A DNA stretch of 64,000 nucleotides from NCBI RefSeq assembly GCF_021369635.1, contig NZ_JAJNBZ010000004.1, positions 1 to 64,000 of the forward strand, written 5' to 3'. Every line of letters begins with the position of its first letter. The first letter of the stretch is position 1. Below the pieces are notes generated by a model. The model was given only the letters and a program-made list of their open reading frames with translations, had not been told where the DNA came from and searched no databases. The DNA comes from Paenibacillus profundus (lineage in GTDB: Bacteria > Bacillota > Bacilli > Paenibacillales > Paenibacillaceae). Shown piece by piece: positions 15,885-24,744 of the stretch. A program made the translations under genes and the position numbers.

Positions 15885-17433
15885 ATCGGGGGGCTCACGC
15901 CTGCCGAACCAATCGGAAGCGTTGAAGAAAGCGGTCATTATAGCTATCTTCAGCGCTGTTGCTGTCGTGCTCGGATTCGTTGAAGCGATGCTCCCGGTAC
16001 AGACGATTCTCCCTATTCCCGGAGCGAAGCTGGGGCTTGCCAACGTGATGATTTTGGCATGCTTGTACTTTTTGAACGGACGCGATGCGCTAATGCTCGT
16101 CGTTCTGAAGACGCTCCTCATGACATTAATGCTCGGCACATTCTCCGCTTTCTTATTCAGCTTTCTGGGATCGCTGTTCAGCTTTATCGTCATGTATGCC
16201 ATCCTGAAGATAGGCCGCGACAGCGTGAGCTTAATCGGTATCAGCGTTGTCGGCGGGGCTGCCCACAATGCAGGTCAATTGACGGCGGCGTATATCGTCT
16301 TCGGTACGGCTAATATATTTTACTATTTGCCTGCTTTGCTCATTACCGGGGTCGTTACGGGGATTTTTATCGGCATTGCCGTAAAATACATCGTTGCCGC
16401 GCTGGAGAAGCTGCCGCTGTTCGACACTTGGACTCCTCAAGTCGACGCATCCGCAGCAGACGGCAAGCGCAGAACGCTCTCCGTGGAGCAGGAGCCAGTT
16501 CAAGCAGCGCAGCCGCATCAGGCTGTACCCGCACCTGCGCATACGCAGCAATCTGCGTCCCATCCGTCTCTGGAATCGTCGGCCGCGCACGATTTAAATC
16601 CGGGCGATGCCATCGTAATGAAGGACGTGCATTTTCAATACGGAGGCAAGCAGAAATTGTTCTCAGGCATATCGCTGCATATACCGCATGGACAATGGGT
16701 ATCCATCGTCGGTCCGAATGGTTCGGGCAAATCGACGCTCATTAAGCTGTTGAACGGTTTGTTTATGCCGTATGCTGGGCATATTTATGTGAATGGGCTG
16801 CACCTTGATGATAGCAGCGTAGGTGAGATTCGCCGACGCGTCGGTTTTTTGTTCCAAAATCCGGATAATCAATTTTTTGCAACGACAGTGAAGGACGATA
16901 TTGCATTCGGCATGGAGAACCGCTGCGTCTCCCGGGAAGAGATGGAGCGGCAGATTGCAGAGGTTGCCGCTGAGTTCCGTGTTGACCAATGGCTGGAACG
17001 CCATCCGGCAGAGCTGTCTGGCGGCCAGAAGCAGCGGGTGGCCATTGCAGGAATTATGGTGCTGCGGCCCGATATTATTATTTTCGACGAAGCTACCTCG
17101 ATGCTCGACGAACGTTCCAAGCGGGAGCTAACGGCGCAATTGCAGCAGATGCATGCGTCGAGCCGTTACACCATTATTTCTGTCACACACGATGCGGAGG
17201 AAATTCTAGCTTCGGACCGTGCCATTGTGTTGAAAGAGGGACAGATTGCGGCCGATATGCGGCCTTCCGAATTGTTCCATAAAGAAGAACTAATGCGGGA
17301 ATGCCGCCTGCAGCCTCCGTTTACGTTGGCATTGTCTCAAGCGCTGCAAGCGCGCGGCATCGGCGTGGCGGATACGAATGATGAAAGAGAGCTGGTGAAT
17401 TCGCTATGGCCATTGTGCGAGCAGAACGGTTAA
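15868..17433 (+). CDS. eetB: EetB-like membrane domain fused to an EcfA-type ATPase
   Basis: 521 aa in one uninterrupted frame. Residues 17-182 form five to six membrane segments with PGAKLGLANV (51-60), the hallmark of the 'Gx transporter'/Hpre_diP_synt_I family to which Listeria EetB belongs. Residues 183-247 are a Pro/Ala/Gln-rich linker. Residues 248-490 are a complete ECF ATPase with Walker A GPNGSGKST (282-290), LSGGQ (383-387) and Walker B IIIFDE (403-408). Such S-component-like proteins and EcfA are normally separate. GAGGAG at 15852-15857 sets ATG 15868. The frame overlaps eetA and the next ATPase gene (28 bp). Inferred role: a four-domain ECF-like importer or scaffold in the EET pathway. 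Confidence 0.88.
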   Translation: MPSFNKSGGSRLPNQSEALKKAVIIAIFSAVAVVLGFVEAMLPVQTILPIPGAKLGLANVMILACLYFLNGRDALMLVVLKTLLMTLMLGTFSAFLFSFLGSLFSFIVMYAILKIGRDSVSLIGISVVGGAAHNAGQLTAAYIVFGTANIFYYLPALLITGVVTGIFIGIAVKYIVAALEKLPLFDTWTPQVDASAADGKRRTLSVEQEPVQAAQPHQAVPAPAHTQQSASHPSLESSAAHDLNPGDAIVMKDVHFQYGGKQKLFSGISLHIPHGQWVSIVGPNGSGKSTLIKLLNGLFMPYAGHIYVNGLHLDDSSVGEIRRRVGFLFQNPDNQFFATTVKDDIAFGMENRCVSREEMERQIAEVAAEFRVDQWLERHPAELSGGQKQRVAIAGIMVLRPDIIIFDEATSMLDERSKRELTAQLQQMHASSRYTIISVTHDAEEILASDRAIVLKEGQIAADMRPSELFHKEELMRECRLQPPFTLALSQALQARGIGVADTNDERELVNSLWPLCEQNG

Positions 17434-18323
17434 CGTTTCACTACCCTAGACAGGGGCCATCTGCGCCTCTGGCGCTGAACGGACTGGATCTGACGCTGGA
17501 AGCGGGGCAATTCATTGCCGTGCTCGGTTCGACTGGCTCCGGAAAGTCTACGCTTTTGCAGCATTTTAACGGTATATTGCAGCCCGTCTCTGGCTCGCTG
17601 CAAATACTTGAATATACGTTTGTCGGCGGGGAGAAACAGAAGGGCCTAAAATCGCTGCGGCAGCGAGTCGGACTCGTATTTCAATTTCCCGAGCATCAAT
17701 TGTTTGAAGAGACGGTGGAGCGCGATCTGAAGTTCGGTCCGCTCCAATTCGGGCAGAGTGAGGAGGAGGCTGCCGCTTCGGCCCGCAAGGCGCTGAGGCA
17801 AGTCGGCTTGGATGACGCGCTTCTGCAAGCGAGTCCCTTCGAACTGAGCGGCGGGCAAATTCGTAAAATAGCGATTGCCACCGTGTTGTCTTCCAACCCG
17901 GAAGTGGTCGTATTGGATGAGCCGACGGCTACGTTGGATCCGGTGAGCCGGACGGAGCTGATTCAGCTGCTTCACCGCTTATGCAGGGAAGAGGGCAAGA
18001 CGATCGTCATGGTTACGCATCGTCTGGATGAGGTGTTTGCTTATGCGGATACGTTCGTGCTGATGAAGGAAGGGACGGTGACGTTCCAAGGCACGCGATC
18101 TGAATTGATGAGTCAGCCGGAGCAACTGGAAGCGGCGGGCATCGTCATTCCGAGCACGCTGCGCTTTGCCGCTCTCGTAATGGAGAGGACAGGCGCTGCG
18201 TGGGAAGAACTGCCGTACGATATCGAGGCATGGGCGGACTGGATTGCAGCCCGGCTCAAAGACATCCAGAATGACTATGATGGCGAGAACGGGAAGGAGG
18301 ATCAGCTATGCAAGCCAAAATGA
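17406..18323 (+). CDS. Energy-coupling factor transporter ATPase (EcfA2-like)
   Basis: 305 aa. Walker A GSTGSGKST (41-49), Q-loop VFQFPEHQLF (91-100), LSGGQ (147-151) and Walker B VVVLDEP (167-173). The Q-loop wording and the C-terminal extension after GIVIPSTLRF are typical of EcfA2 subunits. It pairs with the ATPase domain of the preceding fusion to form the usual EcfA heterodimer. It overlaps the preceding gene by 28 bp and ecfT by 16 bp. Confidence 0.9.
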   Translation: MAIVRAERLTFHYPRQGPSAPLALNGLDLTLEAGQFIAVLGSTGSGKSTLLQHFNGILQPVSGSLQILEYTFVGGEKQKGLKSLRQRVGLVFQFPEHQLFEETVERDLKFGPLQFGQSEEEAAASARKALRQVGLDDALLQASPFELSGGQIRKIAIATVLSSNPEVVVLDEPTATLDPVSRTELIQLLHRLCREEGKTIVMVTHRLDEVFAYADTFVLMKEGTVTFQGTRSELMSQPEQLEAAGIVIPSTLRFAALVMERTGAAWEELPYDIEAWADWIAARLKDIQNDYDGENGKEDQLCKPK

Positions 18324-19099
18324 TGATCGGCCGCTATGTCGCTGCCGACTCCTGGATTCATCGGCTCGATCCGCGTGCGAAGCTCATTGCGATGGTAATC
18401 TATCTGGTTGCAGTTATTTTAGCCGAGCAATTCACGGAGCTTGCCGCACTAACCGTATTCGCGCTCCTCATTATGATGAGCTCGCGCATTTCGCTGTACC
18501 GCTATTTTCGCGCGTCACGACCGCTATGGTTCATTATGGCCTTTATGTTTATTTTCTACATGCTGTTCGATAAGAGCGGAAATTCACTTGTGAATGTAGC
18601 CGGACTGAACATTACGACCGGCGGGGTGACCTATGGCGCGTATGCGGTATGGCGTATGGCGCTGCTCGTTACTTTTACAGCAATATTAACATTCACGACG
18701 ACTCCGGTAGATTTGAATCTCGGATTGGAACGCGTATTCAAGCCTATCAAATACGCAGGCGGGTCGCCGCAGCAATGGTCGATGATGATCGGCATCTCGT
18801 TACGCTTCATTCCTACCATTTTTGAAGAGGCGGACAAGGTGATGAAGGCGCAGGCGTCTCGCGGGGCAGATGCTCAAGATCTATCCTTTACCCAAAAAGG
18901 AAAAATGGTCATGACGCTCATGGTGCCGGTCATTGTGAGTGCGTTTCGGCGTGCAGAGGAGCTCGTGCAAGCGATGGAGGCGCGGGGCTATGTTTTGAAC
19001 GCTCCCCGTACTTCACTTAGGAAGCTAGCGTGGAGTGGAGCGGATCATGCATTTATGGCTTTGTTTATCGCGATGCTGCTGCTTGTAATGTGGTGGTAA
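18308..19099 (+). CDS. ecfT: Energy-coupling factor transmembrane protein EcfT
   Basis: 263 aa with about five to six membrane segments. Two Ala/Ser-Arg-Gly coupling motifs, QASRGAD and MEARGYV, contact the EcfA pair in this family. AAGGAGG at 18295-18301 sets ATG 18308. Together with the two ATPase domains and the EetB-like domain it forms a complete ECF set in a single operon. In Listeria the EET locus also contains an EcfT-type protein (FmnA) thought to help flavin supply; the same is inferred here. Confidence 0.88.
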   Translation: MQAKMMIGRYVAADSWIHRLDPRAKLIAMVIYLVAVILAEQFTELAALTVFALLIMMSSRISLYRYFRASRPLWFIMAFMFIFYMLFDKSGNSLVNVAGLNITTGGVTYGAYAVWRMALLVTFTAILTFTTTPVDLNLGLERVFKPIKYAGGSPQQWSMMIGISLRFIPTIFEEADKVMKAQASRGADAQDLSFTQKGKMVMTLMVPVIVSAFRRAEELVQAMEARGYVLNAPRTSLRKLAWSGADHAFMALFIAMLLLVMWW

Positions 19100-19162
19100 G
19101 AGCCTAAAACGTGAATTTTTTTCAACAATAGTGTTTGGAACAGCACATTTTTGGTCATAAAT

Positions 19163-19203
19163 TGTGAAAATAATCACAAGTTTAGTTTAAAATATGATAT
19201 AAT
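19163..19203 (+). promoter_or_regulatory. Fnr box and extended -10 promoter of the U32 gene
   Basis: TGTGAAAATAATCACA (19163-19178) is an exact TGTGA-N6-TCACA palindrome. TGATATAAT (19195-19203) is an extended -10 box. The palindrome centre falls near -39.5, two bases off the ideal class II spacing, so the sign of regulation (activation or repression) is open. Confidence 0.65.
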
Positions 19204-19269
19204 TTTTGTGAGGAAATTGCTGCTGCATGCTGCAAAATAAACACAATATAAGCTTGGGGGAGAGCGACT

Positions 19270-21237
19270 GTGGCTAGATATTTTAACGGAAAAGAAATTG
19301 AACTGTTGGCTCCGGCCGGAACATTTGATATTTTCAAAGCGGTCATTGATTCGAATTGCGACGCGGTATACTTCGGGGGACCGAGCCTCAATATGAGAAT
19401 GATGCGCAAAGGCTATAACTTATCGTACGACGAAGTACGTGAAGCAATTAACATGACGCATGAACGCGGCAAACGCGCGTACGTGACCGTGAACAACCTG
19501 ATGAACGAAGAGGACCTGGACGAAGCAAAGCGCTATTTGTCGTTTTTGAACGATATTGGTCCGGACGCGATCATTGCACAAGATTTAGCCGTATTCCCAC
19601 TCATCCAAGATATGAAATTAACGAATGTGCCCATCCATTCCTCCGTCATGATGAACGTTCACAATCTGGATATGATTGAAGCGCTCAAGCAAATGGGCGT
19701 CACGCGGGTCGTCGCTTCGCGCGAGATGGATCTGCATACAGCCGAGCTGCTGCATGCGAAGACGGGCATGGAGTTTGAATATTTTGTGCATGGCGATATG
19801 TGTACGGTGCATGGGGCGAACTGCTTGTACAGCTCGATGCTGTACGGCAACAGCGCCAACCGCGGCCGCTGCATGAAGCCATGCCGCTGGGACTACCGCG
19901 TGAAGAAGGACGGCAACGTATATCCGACCGAATATCCGCTGGCGGCGAAAGATATGTACATGTATGAGCATATTCCTGAACTGATTAAGTCAGGCATTAC
20001 CTCCTTCAAGCTCGAAGGACGGATGCGCGATCAGGAATTTCTGCTTATGATTACTAACAGCTATGGCGACGCAATTGACCGGTATATTGCCGACCCAATC
20101 GGTTATGACCGCATGGAGAACAGTGAGACGCTGCACGAGAATCGTAAGCGTGATTTCTCTACTGCCTATGCGTTCGGCAAGCCGGGAATTGATTATATTA
20201 ACACCCGTTATGAGGGTACAGGCAAGTTCTACAGCACAGGGAAAGTATTCAGCACGCCTACGGCGGAGCGCGAAGTGAAGCTGGAACGGTTGGAGCAGGT
20301 GCGTGACACCATTGCGGAAAGCCGCAAGCCTGAAACAGCGGATGTGCGTCCTCAGCTGTCCGTACACGTCAACAATTTGGAACAAGCGAAGGCAGCTGTG
20401 GAAGAGGGAGTCGATACGGTATATGTAACCGGTGATGTATTCCAGCCAGATCGGCCGTTTACCCGGAATGATCTCGAAGCGTTGACCTCGATGAAGGGCG
20501 CTTCGCAGATCGTTCTCGGCATGCCGCGGATGATGAACGAAATGCATATGGAACAATACAATCACTTGCTGCGCAATGGCAGCTATGGTCTGGATGGATT
20601 GCTCGTGACCAATATCGGCGCGATGCACAAATTCCGCGACTTGGGACTGCCGATGATTGGCGATTTTAACTTGAACGTCTTCAATCATATGTCGGCAGAG
20701 CTCTATCACAACCATTTCGGCATGGAGCGGGTGCATTCTTCGCTGGAGCTTCCATTGGACGATTTCTCGAACCTGCTGAAGCAATCGAAGGTGCCGGTAG
20801 AAGTTATCGTGCATGGCTCGCCGATCGTGATGTATTTGGAGCTTGATTTGTACGAGAACGCGGAAGTGATGGACCCGATTATGCAGGAAGACAACAAGCA
20901 TGTCGACAATCAGTACCTTGTGCTGCTGACAGATAAAGGGGAAAATCCAGTCTACCGCGATTGGAACGGCCGCAATCACTTGGCTCTGGCGAAGGAGCTG
21001 TGCTATATGCCGTTCCTGAAGGAACTGCATGAAGCAGGCGTGAACCATTTCCGGATTGAAGGCAAGACATACACGACCGAACAGCTGCGTGACATCATTC
21101 GGATGTACCGGACCGCTATTCAAGACTTGTCGCACTGCGGAGAACTGTACCGTGAGATGAAGCCGGTATATGCCGGTTATACGCTCGGATCGCTGCAGTT
21201 CGGACAAGCGCTGGCCTTGGAACCAGCCAGAGTATAA
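19270..21237 (+). CDS. U32-family protein (YhbU/RlhA/UbiU-like)
   Basis: 655 aa. The N-terminal U32 barrel begins ELLAPAGTFDIFKAV. Four cysteines, C178, C185, C201 and C205 (MCTVHGANC...GRCMKPC), match the [4Fe-4S] site found in UbiU/UbiV/RlhA relatives. Around residues 355-440 (QLSVHVNNLEQAKAAVEEGVD) a second segment repeats the barrel start, as in the long U32 proteins. Known members perform oxygen-independent hydroxylation of tRNA, rRNA or ubiquinone precursors; the 'peptidase' label is historical. GTG start after GGGGGAGAGCGACT. Fnr-type promoter, with quinone-prenyl genes downstream. Confidence 0.85.
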   Translation: MARYFNGKEIELLAPAGTFDIFKAVIDSNCDAVYFGGPSLNMRMMRKGYNLSYDEVREAINMTHERGKRAYVTVNNLMNEEDLDEAKRYLSFLNDIGPDAIIAQDLAVFPLIQDMKLTNVPIHSSVMMNVHNLDMIEALKQMGVTRVVASREMDLHTAELLHAKTGMEFEYFVHGDMCTVHGANCLYSSMLYGNSANRGRCMKPCRWDYRVKKDGNVYPTEYPLAAKDMYMYEHIPELIKSGITSFKLEGRMRDQEFLLMITNSYGDAIDRYIADPIGYDRMENSETLHENRKRDFSTAYAFGKPGIDYINTRYEGTGKFYSTGKVFSTPTAEREVKLERLEQVRDTIAESRKPETADVRPQLSVHVNNLEQAKAAVEEGVDTVYVTGDVFQPDRPFTRNDLEALTSMKGASQIVLGMPRMMNEMHMEQYNHLLRNGSYGLDGLLVTNIGAMHKFRDLGLPMIGDFNLNVFNHMSAELYHNHFGMERVHSSLELPLDDFSNLLKQSKVPVEVIVHGSPIVMYLELDLYENAEVMDPIMQEDNKHVDNQYLVLLTDKGENPVYRDWNGRNHLALAKELCYMPFLKELHEAGVNHFRIEGKTYTTEQLRDIIRMYRTAIQDLSHCGELYREMKPVYAGYTLGSLQFGQALALEPARV

Positions 21238-21260
21238 ACGAAGGAAGGGGTGGATGAAAG

Positions 21261-22559
21261 GTGATAGACACTGGAAAAGATAAAGAGAACGGTTATATCG
21301 GACCGGAGGGCGTCATCGTGAAGCGGAAGCAATATTTCTTCCCGTGTACGCATCATTTTTATAGCAATCCGCCGCAAATCGTGCGCGGTTCCATGCAATA
21401 TTTGTTCGACGATACGGGAAAACAGTATGTGGACTTTTTTGCCGGCGTATCGGTTGTAGCTTGCGGGCACTGCAATCCCCGCATTACGGATGCGACAATC
21501 AAGCAGCTGCAGACGTTGCAGCATACGACTACCATCTATTTGACCCAACCGATGGCAGACTTGGCGGAACGGCTCGCGAACGGGATTCTGCCTGGAAATC
21601 TGAAGCGGACCTTCTTCTGCAACAGCGGCTCAGAAGCGAATGAGGGCGCGATGCTGCTGGCCAGATTGCATACGAAGTGCCGTGACTTCATCGCCTTGGA
21701 GCAAGGCTTGCATGGACGCACCTTCTTGACGATGGGCGTGACGGGCATTCCGATGTGGCGTTCCGACGATCACCTTGATCAGGGCGTAACCTTCATCCCG
21801 CGTCCGTATGATCCGACGACCGATGACGAGACGGCTGCGCGCCGTTCGATTGAGGCATTGAAGCGAGTGCTCGCAGAGAAGGGCGACACGATTGCGGCCA
21901 TGATCGTAGAGCCAATTCAAGGGAACGGCGGCATGATCGCGCCTCCGGATTGGTACTTCCGCGAAGTGAAGGCATTGCTGGAGCAATATGGCGTCCTCCT
22001 CATCGCCGACGAGATTCAGACCGGGTTCGGCCGTACGGGAAGCATGTTCGCCATGAGCCATTACGGCGTCGTGCCGGACATCATGTCCATGGCGAAAGCG
22101 CTCGGCAACGGAATACCTATCGGTGCCTTCGCCACGACCGATGAGATCGCGGCCAGCTTCAACCGCGCATCTGCATCGACGTTCGGGGGCAATCCAGTAT
22201 CGTCAGTGACTGCGCTCGCCGTATTGGACTATATTGAGCAGGAAGGCTTGGTGGAACGAGCAGAGCGTCTAGGCGGCTTATTGAAGACGGGACTGCAAAA
22301 GCTCCAAGCGAAGCACAGAATGATCGCCGACGTGCGCGGAAAGGGCATGATGCTTGGTGCCGAGCTGTGCGGTGCAGATGATGGTGAGAGCGCGGCATTG
22401 ACGGACCGCGTGCTTGAAGCGATGAAGGATCGGGGCTTCATTATCGGGAAGAATGGTGTGGGCCGCAACGTGCTCGCATTTCAGCCGCCGATCGTCATGA
22501 CGGAAGAAAATATCAAGTCGATGCTGACCGAGCTGGATGACGTGCTGGCTGGCATTTAG
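21261..22559 (+). CDS. Class III aminotransferase (AGXT2-like)
   Basis: 432 aa. PLP-binding Lys279 lies in SMAKALGNG, the cofactor Asp in IADEIQTGFGRTG, and the phosphate-binding region in CNSGSEANEGAM. The pattern resembles alanine-glyoxylate / beta-alanine-pyruvate aminotransferases, which use pyruvate or glyoxylate as acceptor. A GTG start at 21261 lies 23 bp after the U32 gene, so the two are probably co-transcribed under the Fnr-type promoter. Its link to electron transfer is not evident. Confidence 0.85.
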   Translation: MIDTGKDKENGYIGPEGVIVKRKQYFFPCTHHFYSNPPQIVRGSMQYLFDDTGKQYVDFFAGVSVVACGHCNPRITDATIKQLQTLQHTTTIYLTQPMADLAERLANGILPGNLKRTFFCNSGSEANEGAMLLARLHTKCRDFIALEQGLHGRTFLTMGVTGIPMWRSDDHLDQGVTFIPRPYDPTTDDETAARRSIEALKRVLAEKGDTIAAMIVEPIQGNGGMIAPPDWYFREVKALLEQYGVLLIADEIQTGFGRTGSMFAMSHYGVVPDIMSMAKALGNGIPIGAFATTDEIAASFNRASASTFGGNPVSSVTALAVLDYIEQEGLVERAERLGGLLKTGLQKLQAKHRMIADVRGKGMMLGAELCGADDGESAALTDRVLEAMKDRGFIIGKNGVGRNVLAFQPPIVMTEENIKSMLTELDDVLAGI

Positions 22560-22704
22560 GCCGGCGTTCAGCCGTAAGTCATGCGGGCGTCGCAGGCATC
22601 AGGTTTAAGCGGATATGGGCGTTCCTCATCAGGCTCGACTATTCCGTTTTGACTTTAATAGTTGAGAGACAATGCCGGAACGTCCCGTAATGGAGGAGCA
22701 ACTC

Positions 22705-23577
22705 ATGGAAATGATTCAGAAAGTATTCCGGAAGACGCGCATGTTCGGCGAGCTTGTCATGTTCTCGCATACGCTGTTTTCGCTGCCGTTTGCCGTCATC
22801 TCCATGGTCTGGGCGGCAGGCGGCATACCTTCGGCGCATGTGATGCTGTGGTCGCTGATCGCGCTTATAGGAGCTCGGAATGGAGCGAACGCCTTTAATA
22901 GACTCGTGGATCGGCGCTTCGACGAAGCGAACCCGCGCACCGCGCACCGCCATATGCCGCGCAAGCTGCTGCGGGAACGCGAAGTGACGCTGTTCGTCAT
23001 CATTAATTTCGCTATCTTCATCTTAGCGGCAGGCATGCTCAATTCGCTCTGTCTCTGGCTGTCGCCAGTAGCGATTGTGCTCATCTGCTCGTATTCATAC
23101 ACGAAGCGGTTTACATGGCTATGCCACCTGTACTTGGGCTTTACGATTGCTTCCGCGCCAGTCGGCGCCTGGTTCGCGGTAACGGGGCAGTTCGCCGTTA
23201 CGCCGTTCATTCTGGGAACCATCGTCATGCTCTGGATCGCGGGCTTCGATATTATCTATGCTACGCAGGACATTGAATTCGACCGCAAGACGGGGTTGTG
23301 GTCGGTGCCGAGCATATTCGGGTACGAAGATTCTCTCTTCATCGCCCGCTCGCTGCATACGATTATGATTGTGCTGCTGCTCGCTCTGTTCTTCATACAA
23401 GGCCTAGGCTGGCTTTACTTGGCAGGCATCGGAGCTGCCGTCGTGCTGCTCGCGATTGAACACAACATCATCAAGCCATCGAGCCGCCAACGAATGAATG
23501 TAGCGTCATATAACCTGAACCAAGTCATTAGCATGGTCATCCTGTTCTGTACGATGGCCGATTATTTTCTGCGATAA
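22705..23577 (+). CDS. UbiA-family polyprenyltransferase (MqnP/DmkA-like)
   Basis: 290 aa with eight to nine membrane segments. The first Asp-rich motif is N65-xxx-D69-xxx-D73 (NRLVDRRFD) and the second lies in YATQDIEFDRKTG. The wording FGELVMFSHTLFSLPFA and ANPRTAHRHMPR is that of the 4-hydroxybenzoate/MqnP branch, which prenylates the futalosine-pathway naphthoate. GGAGGAG at 22692-22698 selects ATG 22705 over upstream in-frame starts. In Listeria a related enzyme (DmkA) makes demethylmenaquinone used only for EET; the same role is inferred from the neighbours. Confidence 0.85.
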   Translation: MEMIQKVFRKTRMFGELVMFSHTLFSLPFAVISMVWAAGGIPSAHVMLWSLIALIGARNGANAFNRLVDRRFDEANPRTAHRHMPRKLLREREVTLFVIINFAIFILAAGMLNSLCLWLSPVAIVLICSYSYTKRFTWLCHLYLGFTIASAPVGAWFAVTGQFAVTPFILGTIVMLWIAGFDIIYATQDIEFDRKTGLWSVPSIFGYEDSLFIARSLHTIMIVLLLALFFIQGLGWLYLAGIGAAVVLLAIEHNIIKPSSRQRMNVASYNLNQVISMVILFCTMADYFLR

Positions 23578-23586
23578 CATAAGCAA

Positions 23587-23627
23587 GGGGAGGTCATGCT
23601 CCGATATCCCGGCATGGCTTCCCTTTT
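23587..23627 (+). terminator. Terminator after the prenyltransferase
   Basis: Stem GGGAGGTCATGC / GCATGGCTTCCC followed by TTTTTC. It closes the plus-strand U32-aminotransferase-prenyltransferase group. Confidence 0.75.
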
Positions 23628-23630
23628 TCA

Positions 23631-24000
23631 TGTTAATGAACACTTCGATTGCATTTTTGCAGTTTTTCAGGCTCTTATTAGAAAAAATGGTGAAAACGAA
23701 TGTACATTTGCAGTTCGTCGGGTATGTCGTATGACATAACTGATAAAATAGAGAGTTACATCAACTTCTATACGCCCAGCGCTAGTATGTTCAGTATTTT
23801 CGAAGCCGCACCCTCTATATAAAATTGAACTACATTGTTTCCCGCGGTCGTAGTAAGCTCCATTGGAAAATGTACAGCGAAATGCACGGATAAGGCCATT
23901 AAAAGTCATGGGGACTGTATTTTGTACCGTGGATCTGGCGAAGAGGGGGACGGATGAACAGAGATATTTTCACATAGGCTCCAGCGAAAATAAATCATTT
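23631..24000. other. Intergenic stretch without recognised content
   Basis: About 370 bp between the convergent prenyltransferase and the 24046 gene. It is AT-richer than the flanks and contains two short palindromic AATGTACATT-like sites. I see no gene, structured RNA or repeat. Confidence 0.5.
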
Positions 24001-24002
24001 AA

Positions 24003-24041
24003 ACAACAACAACCCGCCTCCTGACAGCGAAGGGGCGGGTT
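24003..24041 (-). terminator. Terminator of the 24046-24573 gene
   Basis: Stem AACCCGCC / GGCGGGTT. On the minus strand it is followed by GTTGTTGTTTAAATG. Confidence 0.65.
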
Positions 24042-24045
24042 GTCG

Positions 24046-24573
24046 CTATTTCATGTTGGAATCGCCTTTGGCGTCCTCTTGCTCTAGTGCATAATCAAGG
24101 TCATCGATATCATATATCGGAATTGGAATTTCATTCTCGATTAGACGGCCGACAAACTCGAATTGATCCGTGAGCAGGGGAGCTTGTTCGCGTAATGCAG
24201 TAAGAATAAGTTCAGTCTCCACTGGATCGAACAGCTCTCCATAGCGGGCATTGTCCATGGCATTCACGATGATGCAGGAGACGTTTTCTTGCAGAAGCAG
24301 CGGTGGGCTTTGACGCCAAGGCACCGTCAAGGCACGTTCGATTTTCTTTTTATTCAGCTCACTCTCGAAAAAAGTAATGAGCTGCTCAATCTGCTGCTTG
24401 GCATGTACGTCATCTTCAGGATCGGGCATCACCTGATCGCCTTCTAAACGCATCTCATACAATTCCATAATGGTCGTGTAAGGAATGATATACTCCACCG
24501 GGCGCTTGGGAGTAAATAATTGACCGTATACCGCTAACATCACGGCTTCGATTACAAATCGTCGAGGCTTCAT
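24046..24573 (-). CDS. Hypothetical protein
   Basis: 175 aa, acidic, no signal or membrane segment. The N-terminus MKPRRFVIEAVMLAVYGQLF is followed by an alpha-helical stretch rich in Glu/Lys and a C-terminus ending EQEDAKGDSNMK. I do not recognise a family. GGGGGATCG upstream of ATG 24573 is the better start; an in-frame ATG at 24612 is poorly placed. It follows the polyprenyl synthase on the same strand, with a terminator hairpin between. Confidence 0.7.
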   Translation of the reverse strand: MKPRRFVIEAVMLAVYGQLFTPKRPVEYIIPYTTIMELYEMRLEGDQVMPDPEDDVHAKQQIEQLITFFESELNKKKIERALTVPWRQSPPLLLQENVSCIIVNAMDNARYGELFDPVETELILTALREQAPLLTDQFEFVGRLIENEIPIPIYDIDDLDYALEQEDAKGDSNMK

Positions 24574-24693
24574 TGTCGATCCCCCTTTGTCTAAGATGTG
24601 ATAGCTTGACAAGCAAACTGCACATTAACATAATACCACCTTGCCCTAACGCGCAAAAGAGTAAACGGTACAATTTGTAAATGAAGATAACAA

Positions 24694-24730
24694 TAAAGCC
24701 GAAGCCCTTCACAAAAAGGGTTCGGCTTTC
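24694..24730 (-). terminator. Terminator after the polyprenyl synthase
   Basis: Stem AAAGCCGAA(G)CCCTT / AAGGGTTCGGCTTT. On the minus strand it runs into TTTATTGTTATC. Confidence 0.7.
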
Positions 24731-24744
24731 CACTCATGATATCG

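Noticed and set aside
24592-24610. Fnr-like TGTGATAGCTTGACAA upstream of the 24573 gene
   Set aside because: The second half-site differs from TCACA at several positions and no suitably spaced -10 box was found.
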